NCBI RefSeq assembly: GCF_030812995.1 | Contig: NZ_JAUSTT010000011.1 | Coordinates: 1 to 64,000 of the forward strand | Length of the DNA: 64,000 bases | DNA from: Bacillus chungangensis | GTDB taxonomy: Bacteria; Bacillota; Bacilli; Bacillales; Bacillaceae_C | Direction of reading: 5' to 3' | Part shown: positions 1 through 8,890 of the stretch, in pieces | How positions within the stretch are numbered: the stretch's first letter is position 1 | How the letters are laid out: the number at the start of each line of letters is the position of its first letter | Position numbers and translations under genes: made by a program | The notes under the pieces: model-generated | Told to the model about the DNA's origin: nothing | Databases searched by the model: none | Seen by the model: the letters and a program-made list of their open reading frames with translations, nothing else

Positions 1-81
1 GGCTTACGCCAACCGAAAATTCATCTCCCACTTTCATTGGGCTATGCCCTTCACATTTAGAAGTGGGAGAATTCTTTTCGG
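1..81 (+). mobile_element. IS200/IS605-like right-end hairpin at window edge
   Basis: Positions 13-81 form a long inverted repeat. The left arm starts CCGAAAATTC and continues with CTCCCACTT; the right arm is AAGTGGGAGAATTC followed by TTTTCGG. Inside is a small GGGC/GCCC hairpin (39-49), and GGCTTACGCC at 1-10 is another small stem. This layout resembles the subterminal hairpin, and omega-RNA 3' end, of IS605/IS1341-type elements that carry tnpB. The body of the element would lie to the left, outside the window. The family assignment comes from remembered pattern; no transposase is visible. Confidence 0.4.
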
Positions 82-97
82 AAATCCAGTTAAAATC

Positions 98-124
98 AGC
101 CTACCCAACAAAACTGGGTAGGCT
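98..124 (-). terminator. Terminator-like hairpin after the tail-fibre operon
   Basis: AGCCTACCCA (98-107) pairs perfectly with TGGGTAGGCT (115-124) around a 7-base loop. It lies 5 bases beyond the stop of the minus-strand adhesin gene. Read on the minus strand it is followed by GATTTTAAC, a short T-tract, so it probably ends the operon. Confidence 0.65.
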
Positions 125-128
125 TGTA

Positions 129-3100
129 TTACATCATATAAGCGTAAGGATAAGCAGTAACGACCAATATATGTCCCTCAAGGTCACTTACTCGCTTTAT
201 GCACACATCAACAGGTAAATCATACCTGTCGCTTCGTCTGACAGAAAGATAAGAACGTAGGTTACTTTTCTCTTTCTGTCGTAAAATGATCGTCGAAGGT
301 TGATTGTGTTGACTCCATTTCTGGATAGCAATCGTGCTTGGAAGGTCAGATGTTCCTACCTGTCTAACTGTAAGCTGTGTCGTTATACTATCGTGTTCAT
401 ATATGGCTATTCTACCGACAATTATTGATTCATGATACTGTCTTACAGTGATGTTGGCATCTATTTGGCCACCATCCGTGCTAGAGTCGCCCCATTTCCT
501 GACGGTAATATCCCCAAACAATTCGTTCAACTCGTAAACAGCGATGACACTAGGAAGATCGTCGAAACCGGTCTGTCTAATGTTCAACCTGGCTGGAAGG
601 TTATTCGCATACCATATATCCATACGACCATCTAAATCGTCCTCATCGGTTCTACGAATCGTGATTGTAGAAGATTGGTAGGCTTCGCTCCACACACGTA
701 CTGTGAGATTACTTTCTAGCTGACCTCCGTCAGTGAATGGCTCATTCCAACGCCTAACTGACATGTGAGACTCATGGTCATCCAATCCGTTAACGCGAAC
801 GCTTAATTCCCCACCTACGTTAGAGAACCAAGAACGCCTTACAGTAATGAAGCTACTGATGCTGTAGTATGACCTTACAAACACATCTGAAGATAAATCA
901 TCATCTCCACCTCTTCGTACTATGAGGGAAGAAACTTTATTATCTCCACCAATTCTACGGACAGTGATATGACACGCTAAGTTTTTAGAAACTATGTTGA
1001 TAGAAGATTCTAGGTCGGATGAGCGCCTAACACTTACTGCAACGTTTGATAAGACATCTCTTTTTCCATCTCTCGGAACTGAGATGCTACTTGCCAAGTT
1101 ACCTGACAAGACAGTAACAATACCTGGAACATCTTTGTATAGCCGCAGGTTCATGCGCGAAGGTAATAGTGATACATCACCAACAGGGATTTTGATGGTA
1201 GAGACTAATGAATCTGTATCACTCTTGCGTACTGTCATCTCACCATCTAGTAAAGACTTTTCCCATACTTCAATAGCAGCCTTTAAGTTAGGGTTCCCGA
1301 TATTACCAGATGATGATAAGTCATCCCTATAAAGTACGTATACATCTGATGGTTGATCCACATTCCCCCAAACGTTAACCGCAATCGTTCCATCCAACTG
1401 CACTTTCTCCATTACCTCTAAACGACAAGGCAATTCAAATCGTCGGGTAATTTCCATTTCAGAGGTTAAATTCAAACGAGGGTCATTACTATCTGACCAA
1501 CGTCTGACGTCAAGAGAGGATGCTATATCTATTCGATGCTTGACGTAGAGACTACCATTTTTATTGGCTTCAGAAATCGCGAGCGTTGCCGCGATCTGTC
1601 CGCCCTCAGTGGCAGGATTCCCCCATCTCCTTATTGAAATATCTGTAGGTAAATTCGAACGATAGAGTACATAAATATCTGAAGGTTTATTTCGCTCATG
1701 GATTTTGATGTCAATATCTAAATCATTGGAACCTTTTTGTCTAACAGACACCACACTTGATAGGCTATAAAAGTCTTTCGTCGATACGGTTAATGATGAC
1801 GCTAATTGCGGCTTATTAATCCAAATCGTTGTATAAAGTTCTTTATGGTTATGCACAAATAGGTTTGCAGGAATGTCGAACGTCCCCTTATTATCCCTAA
1901 CATACAGCTTCCCTTTTAGGTCACTTTGCCCTCCTGCCTGTACTACTGTTCGACCAAGTAGAGAGGAAGTATCCATTGAATAGATGTGCATGTCATAATA
2001 AGTAACTTCTAACTCAGGTCGCCTCTCAATACTTTCCTTCGTCGCGAACCCTTTCGTGATTTCCACACGCTCGTCTACAGCCTGTAGGACAAAACCGAAG
2101 TTCGGTTTGCCTTCATGCCAATTCTTAACGAAATGGGAAACATCTATCTCGACAATTCCCGCCTTACCGCCCACCAACTTCGTTGCAATATTGCCATCAT
2201 AAGATTCGTTAAAGTTAGGTGCAGGTTGTCCAGCCCACGTAATACTCGTCTCTTCCCAATTAGCTGTCGGCTCTAAAATAAAGATATTTAAGTAATCGTT
2301 CCCTCTACCATCATAGTAAATTTTAAGGACAGCTTTCCCTATCTCTGTGTTGTCTATCGGTATCCTGCTTAAATCAAAACCTAAGTATGCCCGAAATCTC
2401 TCAGGAAATGGTAAATCCGTTCGTCCTACGTACATTTGAGAATCCGTCCCGTAGTTGAGCCTTGGGAAGAACTCTCGAACATAGGCGTCCTTGTTTACAG
2501 TAAGTGTCATCGTCGCTTTTTGCCGTTGCATGACACCGTAACTACCGACCATTCGCGTTTCAGGGGTAATACCAATACTAGAAGGTAAATTACTCGTCTC
2601 ATTGATCGTAAGGGTAGAAGGTAAAAGGTCAAAGTAGAGTGGCTCTACCACATACCGCCCTGACATGTTTGTCTTTAAGTTAATAAAGAAGCTAGAAGGA
2701 AGGTCGTAAAACTCTTTGATACCTAGTACGGAACGCATATCAAAGCCAAATATAGGAGACACATCATACTTAGCTGTCATAATCGACCTGATCTCTATGT
2801 GTAACATCGATGATAAATCCGCTGTATGAGGAACGATGATGTTTGCAGGGAAGTCATCAATCATAATACCATTCGTCCCGTACTTTGCTGTCATGTTGGA
2901 TGTAGACGGCACTTTTATGATCGCAAGTAAGTTATTAGTCGATTTTACAGTCACATGTGAAAATAAATCTTCGACTTGTCGTTCATCTATATCATACTTT
3001 CCGATCATATAGCTTTTCAAAGCCACCTTGATCCCTGATTGCAAGTCACTAGGTTTCTTTACATGTATACTTCCGTCTAAATCCACTAGCTTCTTGTTAT

Positions 3101-4235
3101 GTGTTTGGTAGGAAGCCCTGAAAAACACTACATCCGGGTAATCAATCACCACTTCTTCGGGAACATAATCTGAAAGAATATGAACCGCTGCTGGTAAGTC
3201 CTCTAAATGGAAGTGTTCTATATCATAAGACGCTCTCATCATTATAGAAGGATTTACTTGAGCGCTGCTCCTTAAATCATGTGCATGTTTTACCGCAATA
3301 GTAGCTTCCAGATTACTACTTCCTGTGGCTAAAGTGTCATACCTACCTTTTATAAAAGCAATCGAATTGACATCCATACTACTTTCTAAGTCATTGGATG
3401 TCGTAATATTAATTTCACTGGATAGGTCGTTACGAGACGTATGCATGATGTCGTACTTAGCGGACATCGTGCCTGAAATACTAATATGAAGACTTGACGC
3501 TAAGTCATTCCGCCAAGGCACGATCCCTTTAATAGGCAAGTCGGTAAAATCGTCTTCGATATAAAGGGAAGAATGCTCTACGTTGAAAGCGACTCCATCA
3601 AAATCAAGGTGATAGTCGTACAGTCGGACAGTATTGATAAAGCCCCTGAAGCCTTCACCAATTACGAGCTTACTCGTCGGTCTAGAGAAGTTACCTTCCT
3701 GTGCTAAAGAAAAGCCTTGCGGTGCTCCGTTTAGAAATCCCCATAACCTGCCACTAGCATGATCATAGGTAACCGTTACATACTGCCACGCATTGGCCGA
3801 TATCATCCCAAAATGAAAGTCTGCACGTTTGTCACTTGTTCTAATGGAAGCGATCAGTTCAAAATCTTTATTCAAAGAAAGGGAGAAACCTTGTTCGTTC
3901 TCCCTTCCGAGCGTTAATATACTTGTTCCACCTATTGGTCTAAACTGCACCTCATACGAGAAGTCAGAATGAGGCCACAAAGAATCCGTATCATCTACCT
4001 CTAACCGATTGTTTAATCCGTTAAAATGTAAAGAGTAGGGATCACCCTGAATGTTACTCCCTCTCCAACCTAAATCGGCTTTAAAATCATAGCCGACTAA
4101 TTTAGCACATCTTCCGTTGTGGGATAGATCGTACCATTTTTCTACGGTAGGGTCGTTGTTCGTGCCATTTGTCTGTCCTTCGTTGGCTAAAGCAGCGTGG
4201 AGATGGAAAAGTAAACCTTGTTTCGTATATGCCAT
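129..4235 (-). CDS. Giant phage adhesin: lectin-like, repeat shaft and DNRLRE domains
   Basis: A 1368-residue protein, last gene of the tail operon. Residues 1-220 look like a LamG/concanavalin-type lectin fold (LHFNGLNNRLEV, WQYVTVTYDHASGRLWGFLNG). Residues 225-565 are about 20-35-residue repeats of the form DL-(x)SS-x-I-x-V, often ending in KYD or RYD. Residues 573-748 match the DNRLRE/CBM96 type (YVREFFPRLNYGTDSQMYVG, later WEETSITWAGQP). Residues 760-1350 return to repeats of about 20 residues ending in VRR or VRRW. No signal peptide or membrane segment is seen. I infer a receptor-binding fibre on the virion; the ligand is unknown. The domain calls are by eye, and the repeat shaft has no family I can name. 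Confidence 0.7.
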   Translation of the reverse strand: MAYTKQGLLFHLHAALANEGQTNGTNNDPTVEKWYDLSHNGRCAKLVGYDFKADLGWRGSNIQGDPYSLHFNGLNNRLEVDDTDSLWPHSDFSYEVQFRPIGGTSILTLGRENEQGFSLSLNKDFELIASIRTSDKRADFHFGMISANAWQYVTVTYDHASGRLWGFLNGAPQGFSLAQEGNFSRPTSKLVIGEGFRGFINTVRLYDYHLDFDGVAFNVEHSSLYIEDDFTDLPIKGIVPWRNDLASSLHISISGTMSAKYDIMHTSRNDLSSEINITTSNDLESSMDVNSIAFIKGRYDTLATGSSNLEATIAVKHAHDLRSSAQVNPSIMMRASYDIEHFHLEDLPAAVHILSDYVPEEVVIDYPDVVFFRASYQTHNKKLVDLDGSIHVKKPSDLQSGIKVALKSYMIGKYDIDERQVEDLFSHVTVKSTNNLLAIIKVPSTSNMTAKYGTNGIMIDDFPANIIVPHTADLSSMLHIEIRSIMTAKYDVSPIFGFDMRSVLGIKEFYDLPSSFFINLKTNMSGRYVVEPLYFDLLPSTLTINETSNLPSSIGITPETRMVGSYGVMQRQKATMTLTVNKDAYVREFFPRLNYGTDSQMYVGRTDLPFPERFRAYLGFDLSRIPIDNTEIGKAVLKIYYDGRGNDYLNIFILEPTANWEETSITWAGQPAPNFNESYDGNIATKLVGGKAGIVEIDVSHFVKNWHEGKPNFGFVLQAVDERVEITKGFATKESIERRPELEVTYYDMHIYSMDTSSLLGRTVVQAGGQSDLKGKLYVRDNKGTFDIPANLFVHNHKELYTTIWINKPQLASSLTVSTKDFYSLSSVVSVRQKGSNDLDIDIKIHERNKPSDIYVLYRSNLPTDISIRRWGNPATEGGQIAATLAISEANKNGSLYVKHRIDIASSLDVRRWSDSNDPRLNLTSEMEITRRFELPCRLEVMEKVQLDGTIAVNVWGNVDQPSDVYVLYRDDLSSSGNIGNPNLKAAIEVWEKSLLDGEMTVRKSDTDSLVSTIKIPVGDVSLLPSRMNLRLYKDVPGIVTVLSGNLASSISVPRDGKRDVLSNVAVSVRRSSDLESSINIVSKNLACHITVRRIGGDNKVSSLIVRRGGDDDLSSDVFVRSYYSISSFITVRRSWFSNVGGELSVRVNGLDDHESHMSVRRWNEPFTDGGQLESNLTVRVWSEAYQSSTITIRRTDEDDLDGRMDIWYANNLPARLNIRQTGFDDLPSVIAVYELNELFGDITVRKWGDSSTDGGQIDANITVRQYHESIIVGRIAIYEHDSITTQLTVRQVGTSDLPSTIAIQKWSQHNQPSTIILRQKEKSNLRSYLSVRRSDRYDLPVDVCIKRVSDLEGHILVVTAYPYAYMM

Positions 4236-4276
4236 CTAATCACGTCCTATCCCATTGTATTGAGATGTAAGCTGCC

Positions 4277-7120
4277 TTATAACGGGCTAGCTTTTGCTCT
4301 CAGGTCAAATGTGCCACCCTCTGTTACATCTACATTTGAACTGAATCTCACGAAGAACTTTCGGGCATCTTTAGCAGGGACAGTGCCAGGGAAGACGATT
4401 TCATCCATAGGTACAAATGGGTTATTCGTCAGGCTCAACTCTACCGTAATACCTGGTTTGACACTGGCAAGATCAACCCAAGTCCTCATATTAGTCACTG
4501 GGAAATCGGCATTATTCTGTAACCACACAGGGCGAGGGTCTGCTACGCTACCTGCGACCAATGTTCCGTACTCTAAATGCCGCAGCACATTCCCTTGCGC
4601 ATCCGTGTAGTAGTCTCCAAATTGATTGCGAAATCCTAGTATTGGAGCTGATGTCGGGATACTAAAACGTAACTCGGGATAGCCGTCATTCACTTCCTCG
4701 TCCAAAATCCAAACGTTCTCAAAATCCCAAGCGTTATTAACATAAGTACTTTCGTGCTTTAACTCAGCCGTGTATTTAGCGGATCCTCGCCCTCCGCTGG
4801 TGGTAGAATTGTGTGACTGCCTATCGAAGTATACTTCTTTCCCTACAACTGCAGAACTGTTGGAAATAGTAAAAATCCCGAAAATACCATTCAAAGATGA
4901 CATTCCAGTAGTATAGCAAAGCGATATGACATTCTCCATGTCGAGACATAATGAATTAGTTGTGTAGTAAACATAACCAAACACCCCGGCACAGTTGTTT
5001 CTTCCTGTCACATCTACCCTTACAAGAACGTCATACAATTTTATGTCACTATTATTCGAAGCTACTTCTCCAACTGCCCCCCCTACATAATCACCTAATC
5101 CTTCAGCTTTCCCTTTTACCCTGACACGCCTTAACCAAGTCCCAGTTAAAATCCTTCCAGCAAAACCACCTATATAGTTCGATGAACTAATTACCTCTGC
5201 GTCAACAGAACAATCAGTAATCATCACTTGGTACGAGTATCCAATAAATCCGCCTACGTAATTATTACTACCTCTTATCTTCGTCCCATTAAACGATTTA
5301 ACATGGACATTCGTTATTTCTGATTTACTTCCGTCTATCTTGGAATCACTCCACCCAATAACGGCACCTGAATATGAATTACCCGTTACATCAGCGTCAA
5401 CGAGATTTAGGTTCTTCAATACACCGCGGAAAATTCGAAACAACCCCTGATAAGAACTTCTAGGTCTATTTTGAAATAACCCCCCTATCGTCATTCCATT
5501 ACCATCGAATACCCCATAAAATGCTTCTGAGTTAGCCGCCCACCCTACGGCACTACCGAAACCTATACCGACAAACCCTTCACCCGTCCGAGGATAGTCT
5601 ACCGTAATATCGTTTTCCATTCTAAAGGATGCCCAAGGGAAGTGGCGTACTTGGTTTAGGTCCTCGAAATCGTAGATTAAGAACGGGTCTGCTTCTGTCC
5701 CTTTCCCTTTTGCATAACGAATAAATTTCCTATTTTCTGGATACCCTCTATTCAACTTTTTTATCTTCATATAAAAAAAGAGGTCAAAATCCCACCCTGT
5801 GTCGGCATAAGTACCTTCTTTCTTGAGGTCATGTGTAGGGAGCCCTTGGGCACTCCCTGCCGATACTTGCATCCCTGTCGTATCAGTATCAAAGAAGTTA
5901 TCGTTACTACACACACCATAACCTAGGAATCCTCCGAAGCCAGTCCCAGTTTGGGCAATCGAAATGTCTTTAACTTTACCTGTCGCAAGGCACTGGCTAA
6001 TCTCCCCTTCATTCGATCCGGCATTGCGTCCAACTAACCCACCGACATTGGAACCATTACTGCTTACATCCGCGTGTGAGCAACTTCTATGCAAGTTTTT
6101 ATTTGCATCCTTGTATCCGACTAAGCCCCCTACATAATATATACGCCCTGTCTCATTTACAGTTCCTGAGGAAACTTGACAATCGTATACATGCCCACTT
6201 TGTCTCCCTACTAAAGACCCAACATACCCTCCACCACTACTAGTAATGTTAACGTTCACAAGTCTCACTCGTTGAATGATGCCACCTGTTTGGTATCCAA
6301 ATAACCCTGTATAAGAGCCACTCTTGTTGATATATAAATTCTTTATCTCAAATCCACGCCCATCGTAGTAGCCTTTAAAGTCGGTAATAGGCGTGAATCC
6401 TGCCCCTGTTTGCCACTTTGTCAAGACGATGTCCGCATCTTGGATGTAGTACGCACCTAGGTTATTCCTGACTTTGTTCAGGTCATCTTCATTAGAGACG
6501 ATGTACGGATCTCTTTGTGTTCCACCACCACCAGAAAAGTGGTTCACATAGATCAAAGTTTTGCCGTCTTCCTTCACATAGTAAGGTCTTTCACCGCCAC
6601 TATCTGCTTTCGTTGGGATGAATAATAATTGAGGGATTCCCTCGTCGTCAGGATCAGTTACAATATATACTTGAGAGTAGTCGTCATAAGGTAGTTCAAT
6701 AACGCCGCTAATGTCAGAAGCGCCATCTACCCAAGTAAATTCCCTCGGATAGTTGACACTGTTTTCCGCAAACCGTTCAGACAGTTGTCTGACGCGGTCA
6801 CGCCCTCTAATTGACAGCCCATCCATGTTGTCCGTATCTAATACGATACGCCCTTCTAGGTGCACTTCTGAGAACATCTCTCTAATAAATAGTAGGTCCT
6901 CTTCTGCTAAAGCGTCTTCAATATCGACCCAATTTCCGTTCCACTTGATTTCGACAGGTACATTGAAAACATTGATTTCTACCTTACCTTCGTCATTTAG
7001 TTTCATTCGATAGTTACGGACAACTTCTGTCCCTTTGACTACACTACCATCAACGTTGTACGAAACACCATTTAGTAAATGAAGTAATGCTTCTCTCGTT
7101 ATTTTTACCGAATGATCCAA
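4277..7120 (-). CDS. GLUG-repeat beta-helix tail fibre/adhesin
   Basis: A 947-residue protein. From about residue 193 it shows repeats typical of the GLUG motif seen in right-handed beta-helices (YTGLFGYQTGG, YVGSLVGRQSG, YVGGLVGYKD, YVGGFIGYS). There are two helix blocks, each opened by a GGGGTQRDPYIVS-like or GKGTEADPFLIYD-like entry motif (about residues 193 and 470) followed by DLNxVR. The last 120 residues form a separate beta domain (VWLQNN, RKFFVRF). The start is a TTG: GGAGGTG lies 7 bases upstream of TTG at 7120, and the gene overlaps the 3' end of the preceding gene by 16 bases, which suggests translational coupling. The likely role is cell-surface binding by the virion; the exact receptor is unknown. 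Confidence 0.75.
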   Translation of the reverse strand: MDHSVKITREALLHLLNGVSYNVDGSVVKGTEVVRNYRMKLNDEGKVEINVFNVPVEIKWNGNWVDIEDALAEEDLLFIREMFSEVHLEGRIVLDTDNMDGLSIRGRDRVRQLSERFAENSVNYPREFTWVDGASDISGVIELPYDDYSQVYIVTDPDDEGIPQLLFIPTKADSGGERPYYVKEDGKTLIYVNHFSGGGGTQRDPYIVSNEDDLNKVRNNLGAYYIQDADIVLTKWQTGAGFTPITDFKGYYDGRGFEIKNLYINKSGSYTGLFGYQTGGIIQRVRLVNVNITSSGGGYVGSLVGRQSGHVYDCQVSSGTVNETGRIYYVGGLVGYKDANKNLHRSCSHADVSSNGSNVGGLVGRNAGSNEGEISQCLATGKVKDISIAQTGTGFGGFLGYGVCSNDNFFDTDTTGMQVSAGSAQGLPTHDLKKEGTYADTGWDFDLFFYMKIKKLNRGYPENRKFIRYAKGKGTEADPFLIYDFEDLNQVRHFPWASFRMENDITVDYPRTGEGFVGIGFGSAVGWAANSEAFYGVFDGNGMTIGGLFQNRPRSSYQGLFRIFRGVLKNLNLVDADVTGNSYSGAVIGWSDSKIDGSKSEITNVHVKSFNGTKIRGSNNYVGGFIGYSYQVMITDCSVDAEVISSSNYIGGFAGRILTGTWLRRVRVKGKAEGLGDYVGGAVGEVASNNSDIKLYDVLVRVDVTGRNNCAGVFGYVYYTTNSLCLDMENVISLCYTTGMSSLNGIFGIFTISNSSAVVGKEVYFDRQSHNSTTSGGRGSAKYTAELKHESTYVNNAWDFENVWILDEEVNDGYPELRFSIPTSAPILGFRNQFGDYYTDAQGNVLRHLEYGTLVAGSVADPRPVWLQNNADFPVTNMRTWVDLASVKPGITVELSLTNNPFVPMDEIVFPGTVPAKDARKFFVRFSSNVDVTEGGTFDLRAKASPL

Positions 7121-7722
7121 TTCAACTCACCTCCGATATTCGGTTCTAGTGGAGCTTGAGCTTTAAATACTGTCTGTCCGTTACTCCTAATCATTAACTG
7201 ACCGTCCAACTTTTCGTCAGCCACTAGCCTCATTGATAGCATCATAGGTTGATTCAATGGAATCTTTATGATCGGCTTAAAATGAAAGTGAATGCCGTCG
7301 TGTTGGAGATTTACTTTATAGCCAATGTTATATTGAACGATGGTACTAGACATTCCACCTCTAGTCTCGTATCCTGATACCAACCCAGCAGCGTGAGCAT
7401 CTTTATACGTAATCAGGTCATTATCTTTCACGTTGAATTTGAAACTACCATTCAAAGGAAGCTCTTTCCCATCGTGAAGATAAGAAATGAATAATCGGCG
7501 ACCTGCAACGTTCAGCACACCATCTCTTTCGAAGTAGATGTTAACCCCATGTCCGATCAAGCCAAATCGGAATACTTGGTTTCTCTTAATTTCGTAAAAA
7601 CTATTTTCCTGCTTCGTCTCAAAATCAAACTCTGAGAGGTAAGTACCGTCAGGGTACTCAGCAACCCAGATGAAATCTTGTGCGACAGGAGAGTGAACTT
7701 TTCCACGAATGAATTCGCCCAT
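7105..7722 (-). CDS. Phage structural protein of unknown function
   Basis: A 205-residue protein I do not recognise. It is predicted to be beta-rich, without membrane segments or a signal peptide. It starts at ATG 7722 behind a GAGGGGG ribosome binding site and overlaps the TTG start of the GLUG adhesin by 16 bases. This tight pairing suggests a chaperone, adaptor or cap for the adhesin, but that is inference from position. Its leader (TGAGGGGGAA then the start) closely resembles that of the 148-residue gene at 8794. Confidence 0.6.
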   Translation of the reverse strand: MGEFIRGKVHSPVAQDFIWVAEYPDGTYLSEFDFETKQENSFYEIKRNQVFRFGLIGHGVNIYFERDGVLNVAGRRLFISYLHDGKELPLNGSFKFNVKDNDLITYKDAHAAGLVSGYETRGGMSSTIVQYNIGYKVNLQHDGIHFHFKPIIKIPLNQPMMLSMRLVADEKLDGQLMIRSNGQTVFKAQAPLEPNIGGELNWIIR

Positions 7723-7766
7723 GTTACTTCCCCCTCATTGTATGGAGTTGTGAATATCTAGAATCA

Positions 7767-8267
7767 TCAAACATATTGGTAAGCTACCCGAGTGAGAAAG
7801 GCTACGTTACCTGCTGTCGCATTACCAGGAACATCCGCCCGTAACATTAACTCTGCAAAGTTGCCTTGTGATTTTGATTTACTACCGTCATTTTTAACCC
7901 CTAAGATCTCTTGTGCAGACGGTGAGAATGAACCTGCTCCATTTACTGTCGTTCCGTTCGCTTCGATTGGGTGTGTAGTGTTCCCACCAATATTAGTGCG
8001 TCCTGTTTCAGAACCACCTTGTTTACTTACTACCAATACTTGAATCCAAGTATTCGTAACAAGTTCTCCTGTATTCTGTCCAGCGCTATCCTTTGTCGTA
8101 ATCGTACAGTTTGTCATTGTAGATAAATCGGTAGTACCGGCAAAGTTATTCCAGATCAATACGCCAAAATCTTCGGATGGCGTACCTGCATCAATCGTTC
8201 CAATATTCCAAGAAGGAACTGCTCCTGAGTTATCGTTTTTTCTCCAGTTGACTTGTGGTGCTGCCAT
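7767..8267 (-). CDS. Small beta-rich phage structural protein
   Basis: A 166-residue protein beginning MAAPQVNW. I chose ATG 8267 because AGGAGG lies 10 bases upstream; a longer reading from 8306 would place that site inside the coding region. It is Thr/Asn/Gly rich and ends FLTRVAYQYV. Stretches such as DFGVLIWNN loosely resemble a C-terminal domain in the GLUG adhesin (VWLQNN) and in the 373-residue protein at 10841-11962. A virion decoration or fibre-tip domain is possible. The function is unknown. Confidence 0.6.
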   Translation of the reverse strand: MAAPQVNWRKNDNSGAVPSWNIGTIDAGTPSEDFGVLIWNNFAGTTDLSTMTNCTITTKDSAGQNTGELVTNTWIQVLVVSKQGGSETGRTNIGGNTTHPIEANGTTVNGAGSFSPSAQEILGVKNDGSKSKSQGNFAELMLRADVPGNATAGNVAFLTRVAYQYV

Positions 8268-8347
8268 AGTCAATCTACCTCCTGTATAAAGTGTTTGGTT
8301 GCACACTCTAGTAATCGTTTTAGTCTGCGATAAAGTTGCGTGGACTT

Positions 8348-8794
8348 CTATGTTTCTTCAATTTCCAGCTTAACTACTAACTCAACAGTTATGTCTTTCA
8401 CATTTGCGCCAACCTCTTTAATATTGAGCCGAAAATGGTCATCTTCATGAACCTTTACGTACTTTGCCTTAATGGCGTAAGGATGTAAAGAAGTTCTATT
8501 AGATTTATGGTTACCGTCCACAATTAACTTATTGGTAAAAATACTCTCCCATACAGGGTTTGAGTCGTAATCGGTTTGACTACATTTTTCAATATCTACA
8601 ACCGTTCTTGTCGCTCCTGTCGTACCACATGTAACATAAGCATCGAAAATTGTGCCTCTATATGGGAAACGTAATTCTGTTCGTACGACTCCGACTTGGA
8701 CAATAGAAGGGACAATAAAAATCATTATTTTATCGTCCACATGATGGATTCTTCTATTGTTGAGGTGTGCTCTATTATACGATAGATAATCCAT
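8348..8794 (-). CDS. Conserved-looking phage structural protein
   Basis: A 148-residue protein without a family I recognise. It is first in the distal sub-operon (8794 to 129), because a terminator separates it from the gene ending at 8890. The start ATG 8794 follows a GAGGGGGAATAGTAA leader. It contains the beta-type segment RTELRFPYRGTIFDAYVT. The neighbours are all adhesin or baseplate genes, so a virion part is likely. Confidence 0.6.
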   Translation of the reverse strand: MDYLSYNRAHLNNRRIHHVDDKIMIFIVPSIVQVGVVRTELRFPYRGTIFDAYVTCGTTGATRTVVDIEKCSQTDYDSNPVWESIFTNKLIVDGNHKSNRTSLHPYAIKAKYVKVHEDDHFRLNIKEVGANVKDITVELVVKLEIEET

Positions 8795-8860
8795 TTACTA
8801 TTCCCCCTCATTCAACTACACCTATTATAAGAATGAACCTAACGAAATTAACGTTGACAT

Positions 8861-8890
8861 AAAAAGCCCTCCTAATCGGAGGGGCATTTT
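8861..8890 (-). terminator. Intrinsic terminator inside the tail operon
   Basis: GCCCTCC (8866-8872) pairs with GGAGGGGC (8878-8885) around TAATC. It lies just past the stop of the 378-residue gene. On the minus strand it is followed by TTTTT, and on the plus strand by CATTTTTATT, so it could work both ways. It splits the fibre operon into a proximal and a distal part. Confidence 0.85.

Noticed and set aside
432-1332. Plus-strand frames opposite the giant adhesin
   Set aside because: Shadows of the repeat coding on the minus strand, without ribosome sites.
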